Positions 17,119-25,606 of a stretch of 64,000 nucleotides of DNA are shown one piece after another. Position 1 is the stretch's first letter. Every line of letters begins with the position of its first letter. Below the pieces are notes generated by a model, which ran no database searches, was not told where the DNA came from, and saw only the letters and a program-made list of their open reading frames with translations. This DNA comes from an uncultured Bacteroidaceae bacterium (GTDB lineage Bacteria; Bacteroidota; Bacteroidia; Bacteroidales; Bacteroidaceae), in NCBI GenBank assembly GCA_905234735.1, contig CAJOJA010000011.1:124001-188000 (forward strand), in the 5' to 3' direction. The translations under genes and the position numbers were made by a program.

Positions 17119-18228
17119 ATGGAAATCAAACTGCAATCAATCCGAGTTCGTGACCTTGTGGCAGGCTACGAGAATGATGCCGACAAAGGCGTGTGGGGAT
17201 ATGGTGGTAGGCTCGATATACGTCCTCCCTATCAGCGTGAGTTCCGCTACGACCTGAAACAAAAGCAGGCTGTTGTAAACACGATACTGAAGGGCTTCCC
17301 GCTCAACATCATGTATTGGAGCGTGGTGGGGGATGATAAGTTTGAAATGATAGACGGTCAGCAGCGCACACTCAGCATCTGCGAATACCGCTATCATGAC
17401 TTCAATATCGTTGACCCAGAGCGTGGTGTGCTGTTCTTTGGCTCGCTGACAGACGAGGAAAAGGAACACTTCCTGGATTATGAGCTTTCCGTATATTTTT
17501 GTACTGGAACGGACAAAGAGAAACTCGACTGGTTCCGTGTCATCAACATAGCAGGTGAACGTCTGCTCGATCAGGAACTGCTGAACGCCATCTATGTTGG
17601 CCCGTTTATCAGTGATGCCCGTCGCCACTTCTCCAAGAACGGATGTCCTGCTTACAAACTGGGCAGTGACCTATTGAATGGTAATGCCATAGAACAGGCT
17701 TATCTGTCTACCATCCTGCACTGGGCAGCTCGTAGAGACGGTATCAGGGAGGTGAGCGAATATATGTCGTTGCATCAGAACGATGCCAACGCCAACCAAC
17801 TTTGGGCCTATTTCTCGGCTGTTGTTACGTGGGTGCGCTCCACATTTATAAAATATAGGAAGGAGATGAAGGGGCTGGATTGGGGCTTGCTCTATGATAC
17901 GTATCACGAACAGATATTCGATACAGCCGAGTTGGAACAGCGCATACATGACCTGATGGAGGACGATGAAATCATGAAGAAGTCAGGCATCTACAGTTAT
18001 GTGTTGAGTAACGACCTGCGTGACCTCAGTTTCCGCACTTTCGACAAGAAACAGAAACGTGAAGCTTATGAACGGCAACAAGGTGTTTGCCCTCGTTGCG
18101 GCAAGCACTTCGAGTTGGAGGAAATGGAGGGTGACCACATCACTCCGTGGGCCGAAGGCGGCGTAACAACTGCAGAGAACTGTCAGATGCTGTGTAAGGA
18201 ATGTAACAGAAGAAAAGGAGCGAAATAA
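17119..18228 (+). CDS. DUF262 protein with C-terminal HNH nuclease
   Basis: 369 residues. The N-terminal DUF262 domain (ParB/Srx-like NTPase fold, as in GmrS and SspE) shows PPYQREFRYD (about 36-45), then QAVVNTILKGFPLN and the diagnostic DGQQR at about 79-83. A helical middle follows. The C-terminus is a compact HNH domain with zinc ligands: CPRCGKHF (about 325), GDHITPWAEGG and LCKECNRRKG. The predicted role is nucleotide-gated DNA cleavage in anti-phage defence, with the upstream methylase providing self-recognition. It is effectively fused in operon with the methylase (1-bp gap). Unlike GmrSD and SspE, which end in a DUF1524-type HNH, the nuclease here is a classic CxxC zinc HNH. Confidence 0.88.
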   Translation: MEIKLQSIRVRDLVAGYENDADKGVWGYGGRLDIRPPYQREFRYDLKQKQAVVNTILKGFPLNIMYWSVVGDDKFEMIDGQQRTLSICEYRYHDFNIVDPERGVLFFGSLTDEEKEHFLDYELSVYFCTGTDKEKLDWFRVINIAGERLLDQELLNAIYVGPFISDARRHFSKNGCPAYKLGSDLLNGNAIEQAYLSTILHWAARRDGIREVSEYMSLHQNDANANQLWAYFSAVVTWVRSTFIKYRKEMKGLDWGLLYDTYHEQIFDTAELEQRIHDLMEDDEIMKKSGIYSYVLSNDLRDLSFRTFDKKQKREAYERQQGVCPRCGKHFELEEMEGDHITPWAEGGVTTAENCQMLCKECNRRKGAK

Positions 18229-18243
18229 CTAAAACACCATGCT

Positions 18244-18624
18244 ATGATAGAGAAATGGACTTACTTCGTATATGACCTATGTGAGGCCAAGAAGAAAGAT
18301 GTTGATGAAGACAACTATCATACTTTGCTTGAGAGCCAACTGCAACATTTAGGCTGGGCTAAATACAAGGGCGAGATATGTCATAAACCAGGTATTCATC
18401 TTGGCAACAATAACAGCATTGTACCAGACATTATCATCAAAAGAGATAGTGAAGATGAATTCGTGATAGAAGTAAAGCGACCATTGCATAAGCAAATTAT
18501 GAAGGATGTAGATCAGCTAGAAAATGAGCAATATGGGGTAAAATTTAGTCTTTCTGGCGAAAATATTCATAAAGATGATGGCTGGATGAAACAAATTGAT
18601 TATCTTCGTAGCGCGAAACCGTAA
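18244..18624 (+). CDS. Small PD-(D/E)XK nuclease-like protein
   Basis: 126 residues, 15 bp downstream of the DUF262-HNH gene. The pattern LLESQLQHLGW (Glu30), then VPDIIIKRD (P61-D62) and FVIEVKRP (E76-x-K78) matches the PD-(D/E)XK nuclease core seen at the N-terminus of type I restriction HsdR subunits. The chain ends soon after QLENEQYG, so it lacks the helicase part and may be a stand-alone domain, a fragment, or an accessory nuclease of the methylase/DUF262 island. Its codon use is AT-rich like the methylase 3' half. Family assignment is by motif only. Confidence 0.65.
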   Translation: MIEKWTYFVYDLCEAKKKDVDEDNYHTLLESQLQHLGWAKYKGEICHKPGIHLGNNNSIVPDIIIKRDSEDEFVIEVKRPLHKQIMKDVDQLENEQYGVKFSLSGENIHKDDGWMKQIDYLRSAKP

Positions 18625-18648
18625 AAAAAACAATAAGCGTTAAGGAAG

Positions 18649-19191
18649 ATGAAAGACCTAAAAGGAACCAAGACCGAGAAAAACCTCCGCGAGGCCTTTG
18701 CCGGGGAGAGCATGGCCCGCAACAAGTACAGCTACTTTGCCTCGAAGGCCAAGAAGGACGGCTACGTGCAGATTGCCGCCATCTTCGAGGAGACGGCGGC
18801 CAACGAGAAGGAGCACGCCAAGATGTGGTATAAGTACCTGAACGGCGGCGGGGTGAGCGACACCAGGACCAATCTGGCAGACGCCGCCAACGGCGAGAAC
18901 CTCGAGTGGACGGACATGTACGCCCGCATGGCCCGGGAGGCCCGCGAAGAGGGCTTCGATGAGATAGCCGCGAAGTTCGAGATGGTGGGGGCCATAGAGA
19001 GGCACCACGAGGAGCGCTACCGCAAACTGCTGAAGAACATCGGGGACGCCGTCGTCTTCAGTCGCGAGGGCGATGTCGTTTGGCAATGCTCCAACTGCGG
19101 GCACATCGTTATCGGGAAGCAGGCTCCGGAGGTCTGCCCGGTTTGCGACCATCCGCGAGGCTACTTCCAGATTATGGCGGAAAACTATTGA
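18649..19191 (+). CDS. Rubrerythrin
   Basis: A 180-residue cytoplasmic peroxide reductase typical of anaerobes. The ferritin-like four-helix domain (about 1-140) contains the di-iron ligands in [22 protein letters not shown] and [14 protein letters not shown]. The C-terminal rubredoxin-like domain has two CxxC pairs (CSNCGH about 147, CPVCDH about 163) for the Fe(SCys)4 centre. It reduces hydrogen peroxide using electrons from rubredoxin or NADH-linked proteins. The stop overlaps the next gene's ATG by one base (TGATG). Confidence 0.95.
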   Translation: MKDLKGTKTEKNLREAFAGESMARNKYSYFASKAKKDGYVQIAAIFEETAANEKEHAKMWYKYLNGGGVSDTRTNLADAANGENLEWTDMYARMAREAREEGFDEIAAKFEMVGAIERHHEERYRKLLKNIGDAVVFSREGDVVWQCSNCGHIVIGKQAPEVCPVCDHPRGYFQIMAENY

Positions 19192-19892
19192 TGCCCTCCT
19201 ACCTTAATACGGACAACATCGAACGGAGCGGATGCGGGGTGGAGTATCATCCGCTTCGTCCCTTTCTGCCGGAGAGGGCCAGGGTGCTGTTTCTCGGCAG
19301 CTTCCCCCCGCAAAGGAAGCGGTGGTGCATGGATTTCTATTATCCCAACTTCATCAACGACCACTGGCGCATTGAGGGAGAGGTGTTCTTTGGCGATAAG
19401 AACTATTTTGTGGACGACGGGGCCAGGCGCTTTAAGATAGACGAGATTGTAAGTTTTTGCACGGAAAGGGGGCTTGCCTTCTTTGATGCCGCCACCGCCA
19501 TCCGACGTTTGCAGGACAATGCCTCGGATAGGTTTCTGGAGGTGGTGGAGCCGACGGATATCAACGCCTTGCTGCAGCAGTTGCCCTATTGCAGGGCTAT
19601 CGTCACCACAGGCGAGAAGTCCACAGAGACCATCTGTGCCTCATTGCGTATTGCGAAGGCTCCGCGTGTTGGCAGCTCTGTCCCAATTCCGGGGGCACAG
19701 AATCGGGATGGTGAGCAGATCAGACTGTGGCGTCTTCCCTCCTCCTCCCGTGCCTACCCGTTGTCGTTCGACAAGAAGGTGGAGGCGTACCGATGCTGTC
19801 TTGTGCAGAATGTCGGGCGAGTGATGAAGAATGCCAAGGATAGAACGAACGGAGCGGATGGCGATGGGCCGCCGGCGCTGAGCGAGGGGTGA
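19191..19892 (+). CDS. Uracil-DNA glycosylase-family protein
   Basis: About 233 residues from the ATG at 19191, which overlaps the rubrerythrin stop. The segment VLFLGSFPP followed by MDFYYPNFINDHWRI (about residues 30-60) is the GSFPP-type active-site region of Mug/TDG-like DNA glycosylases in Bacteroidota. A further ..AIVTTGEKS strand and SSSRAYPLSFDKKVEAYR near the C-terminus match the second conserved motif (S..R.YP). It probably removes damaged or mismatched pyrimidines. The reading frame extends upstream inside rubrerythrin, which I discount. Pairing with rubrerythrin suggests an oxidative-damage context (inference). Confidence 0.75.
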   Translation: MPSYLNTDNIERSGCGVEYHPLRPFLPERARVLFLGSFPPQRKRWCMDFYYPNFINDHWRIEGEVFFGDKNYFVDDGARRFKIDEIVSFCTERGLAFFDAATAIRRLQDNASDRFLEVVEPTDINALLQQLPYCRAIVTTGEKSTETICASLRIAKAPRVGSSVPIPGAQNRDGEQIRLWRLPSSSRAYPLSFDKKVEAYRCCLVQNVGRVMKNAKDRTNGADGDGPPALSEG

Positions 19893-19895
19893 AGA

Positions 19896-20888
19896 ATGAA
19901 GCACAGCGAGATTCTCAGGAAGATTGCCTCCGCGGCCATCGTTTTGTTTGCACTGTTGTTGCTAACGACTGTCGGTGGCAGCTACTATATGCTCGATTAT
20001 GCCCTGGCTCCTCATCCCGAGCGACAGGATACGGCGAGGCGCTTTGCACGGCTCCGTGAGGAGTATCCCGAGACGGGGCCGTGGCTGGACAGCCTGCGCA
20101 GTGTTCGGGCTTTTAAGGACACCTTTGTGGTGATGCCGACGGGGGAGAAACACCATGCCTACATCATCCGTCGGCAGCCGCAGGGCGGGAAGACGGCCAT
20201 CGCCGTTCATGGCTGGCGCGAACAGGGCATCGCCATGCTGATGATAGCCCGCCTGTACGAGCGAATGGGGTATAACGTCGTGGTGCCCGACCTGCATGCT
20301 CACGGGCTCAGCGAGGGGGATGCGGTCGGTATGGGCTGGAGGGAGCGCGAGGATGTGCTCCAGTGGATGACGTTGTTCCGGGCGGACACGATGGTGGTGC
20401 ACGGCATCTCGATGGGGGCCGCCACAGCGATGAACGTGTCGGGCGAGAAGATGCCGGAGGGTGTTCGCGACATGAGGTTTGTAGAGGACTGCGGCTACAC
20501 CAGCGTGTGGGACGAGTTCCGCTACGAGCTGAAGGCGGAATTCGGTTTGCCGGCTTTCCCGTTGCTCCACACCGCCTCGCTGCTCTGCCGGCTACACTAT
20601 GGCTGGAACTTTCAGGAGGCAGCGCCCGTCAGGCAGATGGCCAGGTGCAGCTATCCGATGCTGCTGATTCATGGCGACAACGACGGCTTCGTACCCTCGT
20701 GGATGGTGCATCCGCTCTACGAAGCCAAGCCCGGGCCCAAGCAGCTGTGGGTGACCGAAGGCTCACATCATGCCGCATCCTATCGGGACTACCCGGAGGC
20801 GTATGCTGCCAGACTGAAATGTTTCTTGTTGCCAGACAATCCTAGGTCCCGAACCCGTACGCATACGGCCTCCGGTGCCGGTCGTTAG
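19896..20888 (+). CDS. Membrane-anchored alpha/beta hydrolase
   Basis: 330 residues with an N-terminal transmembrane or signal-anchor helix (about 10-35). The alpha/beta-hydrolase fold is shown by AVHGWREQG (oxyanion HG, about 105), the nucleophile elbow HGISMGAA (about 168-175, Ser), the acid in LLIHGDNDGFVP (about 262-273) and the catalytic His in TEGSHHAAS (about 290). The substrate is unknown; similar proteins are annotated as BAAT/acyl-CoA thioester-type or general serine hydrolases. It starts 3 bp after the glycosylase gene, so probably belongs to the same transcript. Confidence 0.85.
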   Translation: MKHSEILRKIASAAIVLFALLLLTTVGGSYYMLDYALAPHPERQDTARRFARLREEYPETGPWLDSLRSVRAFKDTFVVMPTGEKHHAYIIRRQPQGGKTAIAVHGWREQGIAMLMIARLYERMGYNVVVPDLHAHGLSEGDAVGMGWREREDVLQWMTLFRADTMVVHGISMGAATAMNVSGEKMPEGVRDMRFVEDCGYTSVWDEFRYELKAEFGLPAFPLLHTASLLCRLHYGWNFQEAAPVRQMARCSYPMLLIHGDNDGFVPSWMVHPLYEAKPGPKQLWVTEGSHHAASYRDYPEAYAARLKCFLLPDNPRSRTRTHTASGAGR

Positions 20889-20896
20889 GAATATAA

Positions 20897-21700
20897 CTAA
20901 CCTAATACCACATCGAGCACCATCATGAGGACGAAGCCGATGGAGAAGCCGATGGTGCTGAGGTTGGAGTGTTCGCCCTCGCTGGATTCCGGGATTAGCT
21001 CCTCCACAACCACGTAGAACATGGCTCCTGCAGCGAAGGCTAGCATGTAGGGCAGTACGGGTGTCATGAGCGAGGCCAGCAACACTACTGCCATACCTCC
21101 GAGGGGTTCCACGGCTCCGCTCAATGAGCCGATGAAGAATGACTTCCGCCTGGAATTGCCTGCTGCCCGCATGGGCATGGAGATGATGGCTCCCTCAGGA
21201 ACGTTCTGGATGGCGATGCCAATGCTGACGGCCAGAGCGCTGGCCAGCGACAGTCCTGCCGCGCCGTCCTCAGCCCCTGCAAACACCACACCGACAGCCA
21301 TGCCCTCGGGCAGGTTGTGGATGGTGACGGCGAGGGCCAGCATGGCGGTGCGCGACAAACGGGAGCGAGGTCCCTCCGGTTTGTCTGTGCCGATATGCAG
21401 GTGGGGGGTCAGCTCGTCTATCATTAGCAGAAATCCGATGCCCAGCAAAAAACCGACGGCAGCAGGCAGAACTTCGTTCAATTGAGAATTGAGAATCGAC
21501 AATTGATGCGTGGGGGTGCTTGCCATCTCCATCGCGGGGATGAGCAGCGACCATACCGACGCCGCCACCATCACGCCCGAAGCGACACCCAACAATGTTT
21601 TTTGCAAACGGAGCGACATTTCGCCTCGCATGAAAAAGACGAATGCCGCTCCGAGCATGGTTCCGAAAAACGGTATGAGTAAGCCAATGAGTAAGGTCAT
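20897..21700 (-). CDS. ZIP-family metal transporter
   Basis: A 267-residue inner-membrane zinc/iron importer with about eight transmembrane helices. The family signature is visible twice: AVTIHNLPEGMAVG (about residues 133-146) and IGIAIQNVPEGAIIS (about 168-182), which form the metal path. A cytoplasmic HLHIGTD segment may bind metal. A run of AATTGAGAATTG-like repeat (21478-21506) is read in frame as LSILNSQLN in the loop near residue 70, suggesting a repeat inserted without breaking the gene. It is convergent with the hydrolase gene. Confidence 0.93.
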   Translation of the reverse strand: MTLLIGLLIPFFGTMLGAAFVFFMRGEMSLRLQKTLLGVASGVMVAASVWSLLIPAMEMASTPTHQLSILNSQLNEVLPAAVGFLLGIGFLLMIDELTPHLHIGTDKPEGPRSRLSRTAMLALAVTIHNLPEGMAVGVVFAGAEDGAAGLSLASALAVSIGIAIQNVPEGAIISMPMRAAGNSRRKSFFIGSLSGAVEPLGGMAVVLLASLMTPVLPYMLAFAAGAMFYVVVEELIPESSEGEHSNLSTIGFSIGFVLMMVLDVVLG

Positions 21701-21731
21701 AGACTATTTTTGGTGGGGCCCCCTTGTTCTT

Positions 21732-22193
21732 TTACATCATTGCGGCGAGGAAATTCTCGTAGCCCAGCTTCTCGATGTAGTTAAGGTACTGAGCCTCCCA
21801 AGCCATGTGCTCCTTCTCACCGTCAATCCACTTTTCGATGAGCTTCTTCGTGGGATAATCGTCGTTGAATGCCTCTGCCAGCTCGCTCAGGATTTTGACG
21901 GCATTGGGCTCAAAGTCCGTCTCAATCTGCTGTTTCGGATCGTCGTAGAAGGGGAACTCCTGAGTCTTCATAGCCTCCTGCAGGTCGGCAGGCTTGCAGC
22001 CGAGTTCCACCAGGCGCTGCAGCACTTCCTCTGCCTCGTCCCACTCCTCTTCAGCTTCTTCCTTCCACTTGTCGGCCAACTTGTTCCAGCCCTGCAGACG
22101 GCAGTATGCCGAGAAGGCGAAATGTTGCTTACTGTTTCCAAACCACACAGCGCCCAGCTGGGCAAACTGCTTCAAAGCTTCTTCTTTAGTCAT
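21732..22193 (-). CDS. Ferritin-like protein
   Basis: 153 residues, all helical, with Glu/His pairs spaced as in ferritin-like di-iron proteins: KQHFAFSAY, EEAEEEWDEAEE (about 45-56) and WIDGEKEHMAWEAQYL (about 125-140). It resembles short bacterioferritin/DPS-like proteins of Bacteroidota that store iron or detoxify peroxide. It lies between MarR (upstream) and the ZIP transporter (downstream) on the same strand, so iron handling is a coherent theme. Confidence 0.75.
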   Translation of the reverse strand: MTKEEALKQFAQLGAVWFGNSKQHFAFSAYCRLQGWNKLADKWKEEAEEEWDEAEEVLQRLVELGCKPADLQEAMKTQEFPFYDDPKQQIETDFEPNAVKILSELAEAFNDDYPTKKLIEKWIDGEKEHMAWEAQYLNYIEKLGYENFLAAMM

Positions 22194-22220
22194 AATATTT
22201 TGTTTTAATGGGTTGGTAAT

Positions 22221-22664
22221 TTATTTGTTTTTAAGTGTTTCTATCATTGCATCCAGTTCCTGGGCCAGATGCTCGTAGTCTTCCATCTGGAGCGGGCAGC
22301 CGGAGAGCTTCTCGCCCATGCCTTTGGGAATGGAGTTGTAGGCCTGTTCCTCCATTGCCTTCCCCTTATCTGTCAGCGAGACAATTTGCTGGCGCCTGTC
22401 CTGCCTGCCTTTCTTGCGAGAGACAATACCGGTTTTTTCCATACGCTGGAGCAGGGGAGTGACGGTGTTCGTCTCTAACAACAGGCGATGGGCGATGTCG
22501 TTCACGGGCTGATTGTCCTGTTCCCAGAGCACCATCAGTACGAGATACTGAGGATAGGTGATGCCCAGTTTCGTCAGCATCGGCGTGTAGGCCTGCGTCA
22601 CCAGTCGTGCTGCTGTGTATAGCCGGAAGCAAATCTGATTGTCAAGCTGTAATTCCGCGTGCAC
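22221..22664 (-). CDS. MarR-family transcriptional regulator (GTG start)
   Basis: About 147 residues from the GTG at 22664. Winged helix-turn-helix DNA-binding protein with the MarR pattern: LDNQICFRLYTAARLVTQAY in the dimer helix, ITYPQYLVLMVLWE, the recognition region LLLETNTVTPLLQRME, and the wing KGRQDRRQQIVSLTDKG. This subgroup includes OhrR-like peroxide sensors, whose sensing Cys lies in a similar N-terminal position (C about 13 here). It sits just downstream of glutathione peroxidase and upstream of the ferritin-like gene, so a redox role is plausible. Confidence 0.88.
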   Translation of the reverse strand: MHAELQLDNQICFRLYTAARLVTQAYTPMLTKLGITYPQYLVLMVLWEQDNQPVNDIAHRLLLETNTVTPLLQRMEKTGIVSRKKGRQDRRQQIVSLTDKGKAMEEQAYNSIPKGMGEKLSGCPLQMEDYEHLAQELDAMIETLKNK

Positions 22665-22707
22665 AATTCTCAACTTTCAACTTTCAACTTTCAACTTTCA
22701 ACTCTCC
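22665..22707. repeat. Tandem TTCAACTT spacer between gpx and marR
   Basis: CAACTTT is repeated four times in a row, then CAACTCTCC, filling almost the whole gap between the glutathione peroxidase stop and the MarR start. Confidence 0.85.
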
Positions 22708-22708
22708 A

Positions 22709-23254
22709 TCAAGCCAGCATGGCTTCTACGTCCTTCTCGAATTCCTTGGGCTCAGTCGTGGGAGCATAGCGCTTGATGGTCTCACCGTCCTTGGAAATCA
22801 GGAACTTGGTGAAGTTCCACTTGATGTCGCTGTCCTTCTCCACGCTCTTGCTGATAGCCTTGAAGAGCGTTTTGGCTGCCTTTGCCTTCAGGCCGTTATA
22901 CTCCTCGGTGGAAGCCTGTGCCTTCAGGTATTCGAAGATGGGTTCAGCTGCAGAGCCGTTCACGTCGGTCTTCTTCATAATCTGGAAGGTTACGCCGTAG
23001 TTTAGTTGGCAGAACTCCTCAATCTGCCCGTCTGTGCCAGGGTCCTGCTCCTTGAACTGGTTGCAGGGGAAGCCGATAATCACCAGACCCTTATCCTTGT
23101 ACTTCTGATTCATTTCCTCCAGTCCTGCGAACTGGGGCGTGAAACCACACTTGCTGGCTGTATTCACTATCAGCAGCACCTTGCCTTCGAACTGAGCGAA
23201 ATCCAGTTCCTTGCCTTTGCTCGTCAGAGCCTTGAAATCATAAATCTTTGCCAT
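22709..23254 (-). CDS. Glutathione/thioredoxin peroxidase
   Basis: 181 residues, thioredoxin fold. The peroxidatic Cys36 lies in NTASKCGFTPQ, with the conserved GFPCNQFKEQDPG (Gln of the catalytic tetrad, about 76) and KWNFTKFLI (Trp and Asn, about 140). A cysteine replaces the selenocysteine of animal enzymes, as usual in bacteria, which normally use thioredoxin as reductant. It has its own upstream TATCTTTG promoter and leads into marR. Confidence 0.93.
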   Translation of the reverse strand: MAKIYDFKALTSKGKELDFAQFEGKVLLIVNTASKCGFTPQFAGLEEMNQKYKDKGLVIIGFPCNQFKEQDPGTDGQIEEFCQLNYGVTFQIMKKTDVNGSAAEPIFEYLKAQASTEEYNGLKAKAAKTLFKAISKSVEKDSDIKWNFTKFLISKDGETIKRYAPTTEPKEFEKDVEAMLA

Positions 23255-23302
23255 ATCTTATTATTTTGTTGTTACTTATGTCGTTTGCGACGTTTCTGGT
23301 TG

Positions 23303-23310
23303 CAAAGATA
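23303..23310 (-). promoter_or_regulatory. Promoter element for glutathione peroxidase
   Basis: TATCTTTG on the minus strand, about 49 bp upstream of the gpx ATG. Confidence 0.6.
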
Positions 23311-23374
23311 AGAACAATCTTTTACATCGCAAGCGATTTATCTAAAATTTTAAGCTTGTTTAACGATTTGTTAA

Positions 23375-23392
23375 TTTCCCGCACATGGGAAA
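23375..23392. repeat. Palindrome of the TTTCCC-N6-GGGAAA type
   Basis: TTTCCC GCACAT GGGAAA. Related palindromes occur at 28657-28680 and 28685-28696. The region 23311-23616 otherwise shows no gene I can support; a short plus-strand stretch around 23480-23600 could be a gene remnant but has no recognisable family. Confidence 0.5.
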
Positions 23393-23616
23393 AACTATCA
23401 ATAAATAAAGCATTTATTGGGCCTGCTGCCATTGCGCTTTCTTCCCTTCGTACCACTCCCGATCAGAACCGACGGCCGCTGCGCCTTGGCATTCATGCGG
23501 AGCCATCACTTCCTTTTGGGCGAATACTCCAGGGCAAAGGCCATAAAGGACAGCATCAACATGCTGGATGAAATGATTGGTTGCATAGTGCCTTGACTGT
23601 ACGGTAGTTCTTCGTA

Positions 23617-23990
23617 TCACATACTCTCCTGTAGTATCTCCGTGATATCCTCGGGCGTGGGATTGCTCATCACGCCCGGGTTCTCCACGATGGTCTTGCC
23701 GGCCTCTTTCAAGATGTCCACCACCTGGTCATAGATGCCGTTACGTTTCACACTGCCTCTGCCTCATTCATCAGCGGATAAAGCTCTTGCATATCGTCCT
23801 TCTGGATGCAGGCTCCATTACCCTTGTTGTGGCAATACTCACAGGCCAGGCAGCCTGCAATCTTCTTCTTCGACACGTTCACCAGTGTCACTTCATGACC
23901 TGCTGACTCGGCAGCCTTTTTGTACTCTTCCGCCATTCAAGCGGTGTTGCCGTTGGCTCGTGGAGAGCCTTGTAAAATCAGAACTTTCAT
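23617..23990 (-). pseudogene. Deletion scar: flavodoxin fragment joined to iron-alcohol dehydrogenase fragment
   Basis: From the ATG at 23990 the minus strand reads MKVLILQGSPRANGNTA, then TGA (23939-23937) where Trp is expected, then continues in frame as MAEEYKKAAESAGHEV.. to CLACEYCHNKGNGAC and MQELYPLMNEAE, a NADPH-dependent FMN-reductase/flavodoxin-like N-terminal half. At about 23755 it runs, in another frame, into VKRNGIYDQVVDILKEAG ..VENPGVMSNPT, the N-terminal motif of iron-containing (butanol-type) alcohol dehydrogenases, which itself jumps to a short C-terminus PEDITEILQESM. So two or more genes were joined by deletions and a nonsense change. It lies just downstream of the M6 protease. 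Confidence 0.7.
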
Positions 23991-24022
23991 AATCGTATTT
24001 GTTGGGTTATGTTTTCGCTTAG

Positions 24023-25606
24023 TTAATCTTTCCTGCCAGACGCATACGGACAGAAGCGGGGAGTTATCATCAGCCTTCTCCCTTGTATGTAAAGGCCATT
24101 CGTTGGTGACGACAGGCGACGGCCCTGCAAATCGTAGATGGGGGCATCGGTTTCACGCTCTTGGTTGAAGAGCACTTCACGTACAGACGTAATAGTGTCA
24201 CCCATGAATACGAACGAGGCCAGTCCGTAGGCGTCAACGGCCATGCTGGTGATGGGCTTCGACATCAGCAGTTCACCATCGATATTCTGATTGTTCAGCG
24301 TGGCGGCTGGCGTGGAGGTGTTGGTCAGGCATTCGTTGGCAATCGAGTCGTTGCCGAGTACGTCTTGCATCACATACGGATATGCCCACTCACTTGAAGC
24401 ACTGTTTTGGGAGTTGTTGTTGGCAGGGATGATGCGGTAGCGTTTATTTTTCGCCGTATTGACATATGTCGTCGTGCTGCCCCAAAGGTCCATGTCGAAG
24501 TCAATGTGGAAGACGACGATACCGTTGCCGGGCAATTCCTCGTCCCAGCCCCTTTGCTGGCGGTTCTCCACGATGTAGTATTCGTTTTCCGCACCGTCGT
24601 TACGGATGAGGTAGGCCACAGGTTCGTCGGCGAGGGCAGGCATATCCGTGATGGTAGCGGTACTGGAGAGCTCGACAGGCGTGAGCCATCCCATAAACAT
24701 CCTTTCGTGAGCCGAATAATTACAAGGTCGGAAACCCATGCCGTTGTAGTTGCCATTGTCCATCAGGTCCCAGCTGCCAACCACCTTTGCTCCACCACCA
24801 TCGTAAAAGTCGGGAAAACCGAAGCAGTGGCTATACTCGTGACAGATGGTGCCAAAAGATGTTCGTACGGAAGAAATATTTACCACTTCCTGCAGACAGC
24901 AATAGCGATCGACGTAGTATTCCTTGTTGTCCTGCGTAACGGTGCGATAGCTGCGGTAATCCATCGGTTCCTCCGTCTCCTGATTCAGGTGCTGACTCAG
25001 CCACCACTGGTGCGGCCAGATGGTGTTGAAATCTCCACCCGCATTCATGCCCTGCCCGGCATAGATGATGAGCAGTTGGTCAACGAATGCGTCGCCATCC
25101 CAGTCGTAGAGGCTCCAATCTATTTCCTGCGTCATCAGCACATCCACAATGTCATCGACCATGTACTGGGAGTTCTCATCATGCGTCGCCGTGCTGCGAT
25201 ACCTGTAGCGCACGTCGGGCAACTCCACAAAGAGGAGGTCGAACATCAGGTTAAACTGTCCGTAGCTCTGTTCCATGAAGTAGTCGTGTATAGAGCCCAC
25301 AAAACTGTCCTCGGTATAGTTTTCGGCATTGAAAATCTTGTCCCACTTCTGCAATGCGCCCTCGTGGTCTTCTGCAAAGTCCTGATCCTGAAACGATGCC
25401 AGTACCACCAATTGATGACGGTTGCCAACGTACGGGTTCTCACCGCCTTGCAACAATGGTGCACGATGGGGCTTGAAGTGGGGATTAGGCGTTCCCACCC
25501 TGCAACCACGCAGATGGGCGACAGGTTCTCTTTCTATATCCTGCTGTGCTGACATTCCCAATGTCAAGAAGAATGCCATTATGATAGTTAGTCCCTTTTT
25601 CATCAT
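24023..25606 (-). CDS. Secreted M6-family metalloprotease
   Basis: 527 residues with a signal peptide (MMKKGLTIIMAFFLTLGMSAQ). The zinc motif HEYSHCFGFPDFYD (HExxH at about 254-258) with a downstream WDLMDNG Met-turn marks the M6 (immune inhibitor A-like) family, which degrades extracellular proteins. The C-terminus has the Bacteroidota tail APIYDLQGRRL.. GLYIQGRRLMI, but the last 17 or so residues look unusual, as if the frame shifted at the very end. It starts at the base immediately before the upstream GH43 stop, so translation is probably coupled. Confidence 0.88.
   Translation of the reverse strand: MMKKGLTIIMAFFLTLGMSAQQDIEREPVAHLRGCRVGTPNPHFKPHRAPLLQGGENPYVGNRHQLVVLASFQDQDFAEDHEGALQKWDKIFNAENYTEDSFVGSIHDYFMEQSYGQFNLMFDLLFVELPDVRYRYRSTATHDENSQYMVDDIVDVLMTQEIDWSLYDWDGDAFVDQLLIIYAGQGMNAGGDFNTIWPHQWWLSQHLNQETEEPMDYRSYRTVTQDNKEYYVDRYCCLQEVVNISSVRTSFGTICHEYSHCFGFPDFYDGGGAKVVGSWDLMDNGNYNGMGFRPCNYSAHERMFMGWLTPVELSSTATITDMPALADEPVAYLIRNDGAENEYYIVENRQQRGWDEELPGNGIVVFHIDFDMDLWGSTTTYVNTAKNKRYRIIPANNNSQNSASSEWAYPYVMQDVLGNDSIANECLTNTSTPAATLNNQNIDGELLMSKPITSMAVDAYGLASFVFMGDTITSVREVLFNQERETDAPIYDLQGRRLSSPTNGLYIQGRRLMITPRFCPYASGRKD

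Noticed and set aside
22665..22707. Tandem CAACTTT repeats as a CRISPR array
   Set aside because: Unit length of 7 with no spacers; simple-sequence junction repeat.
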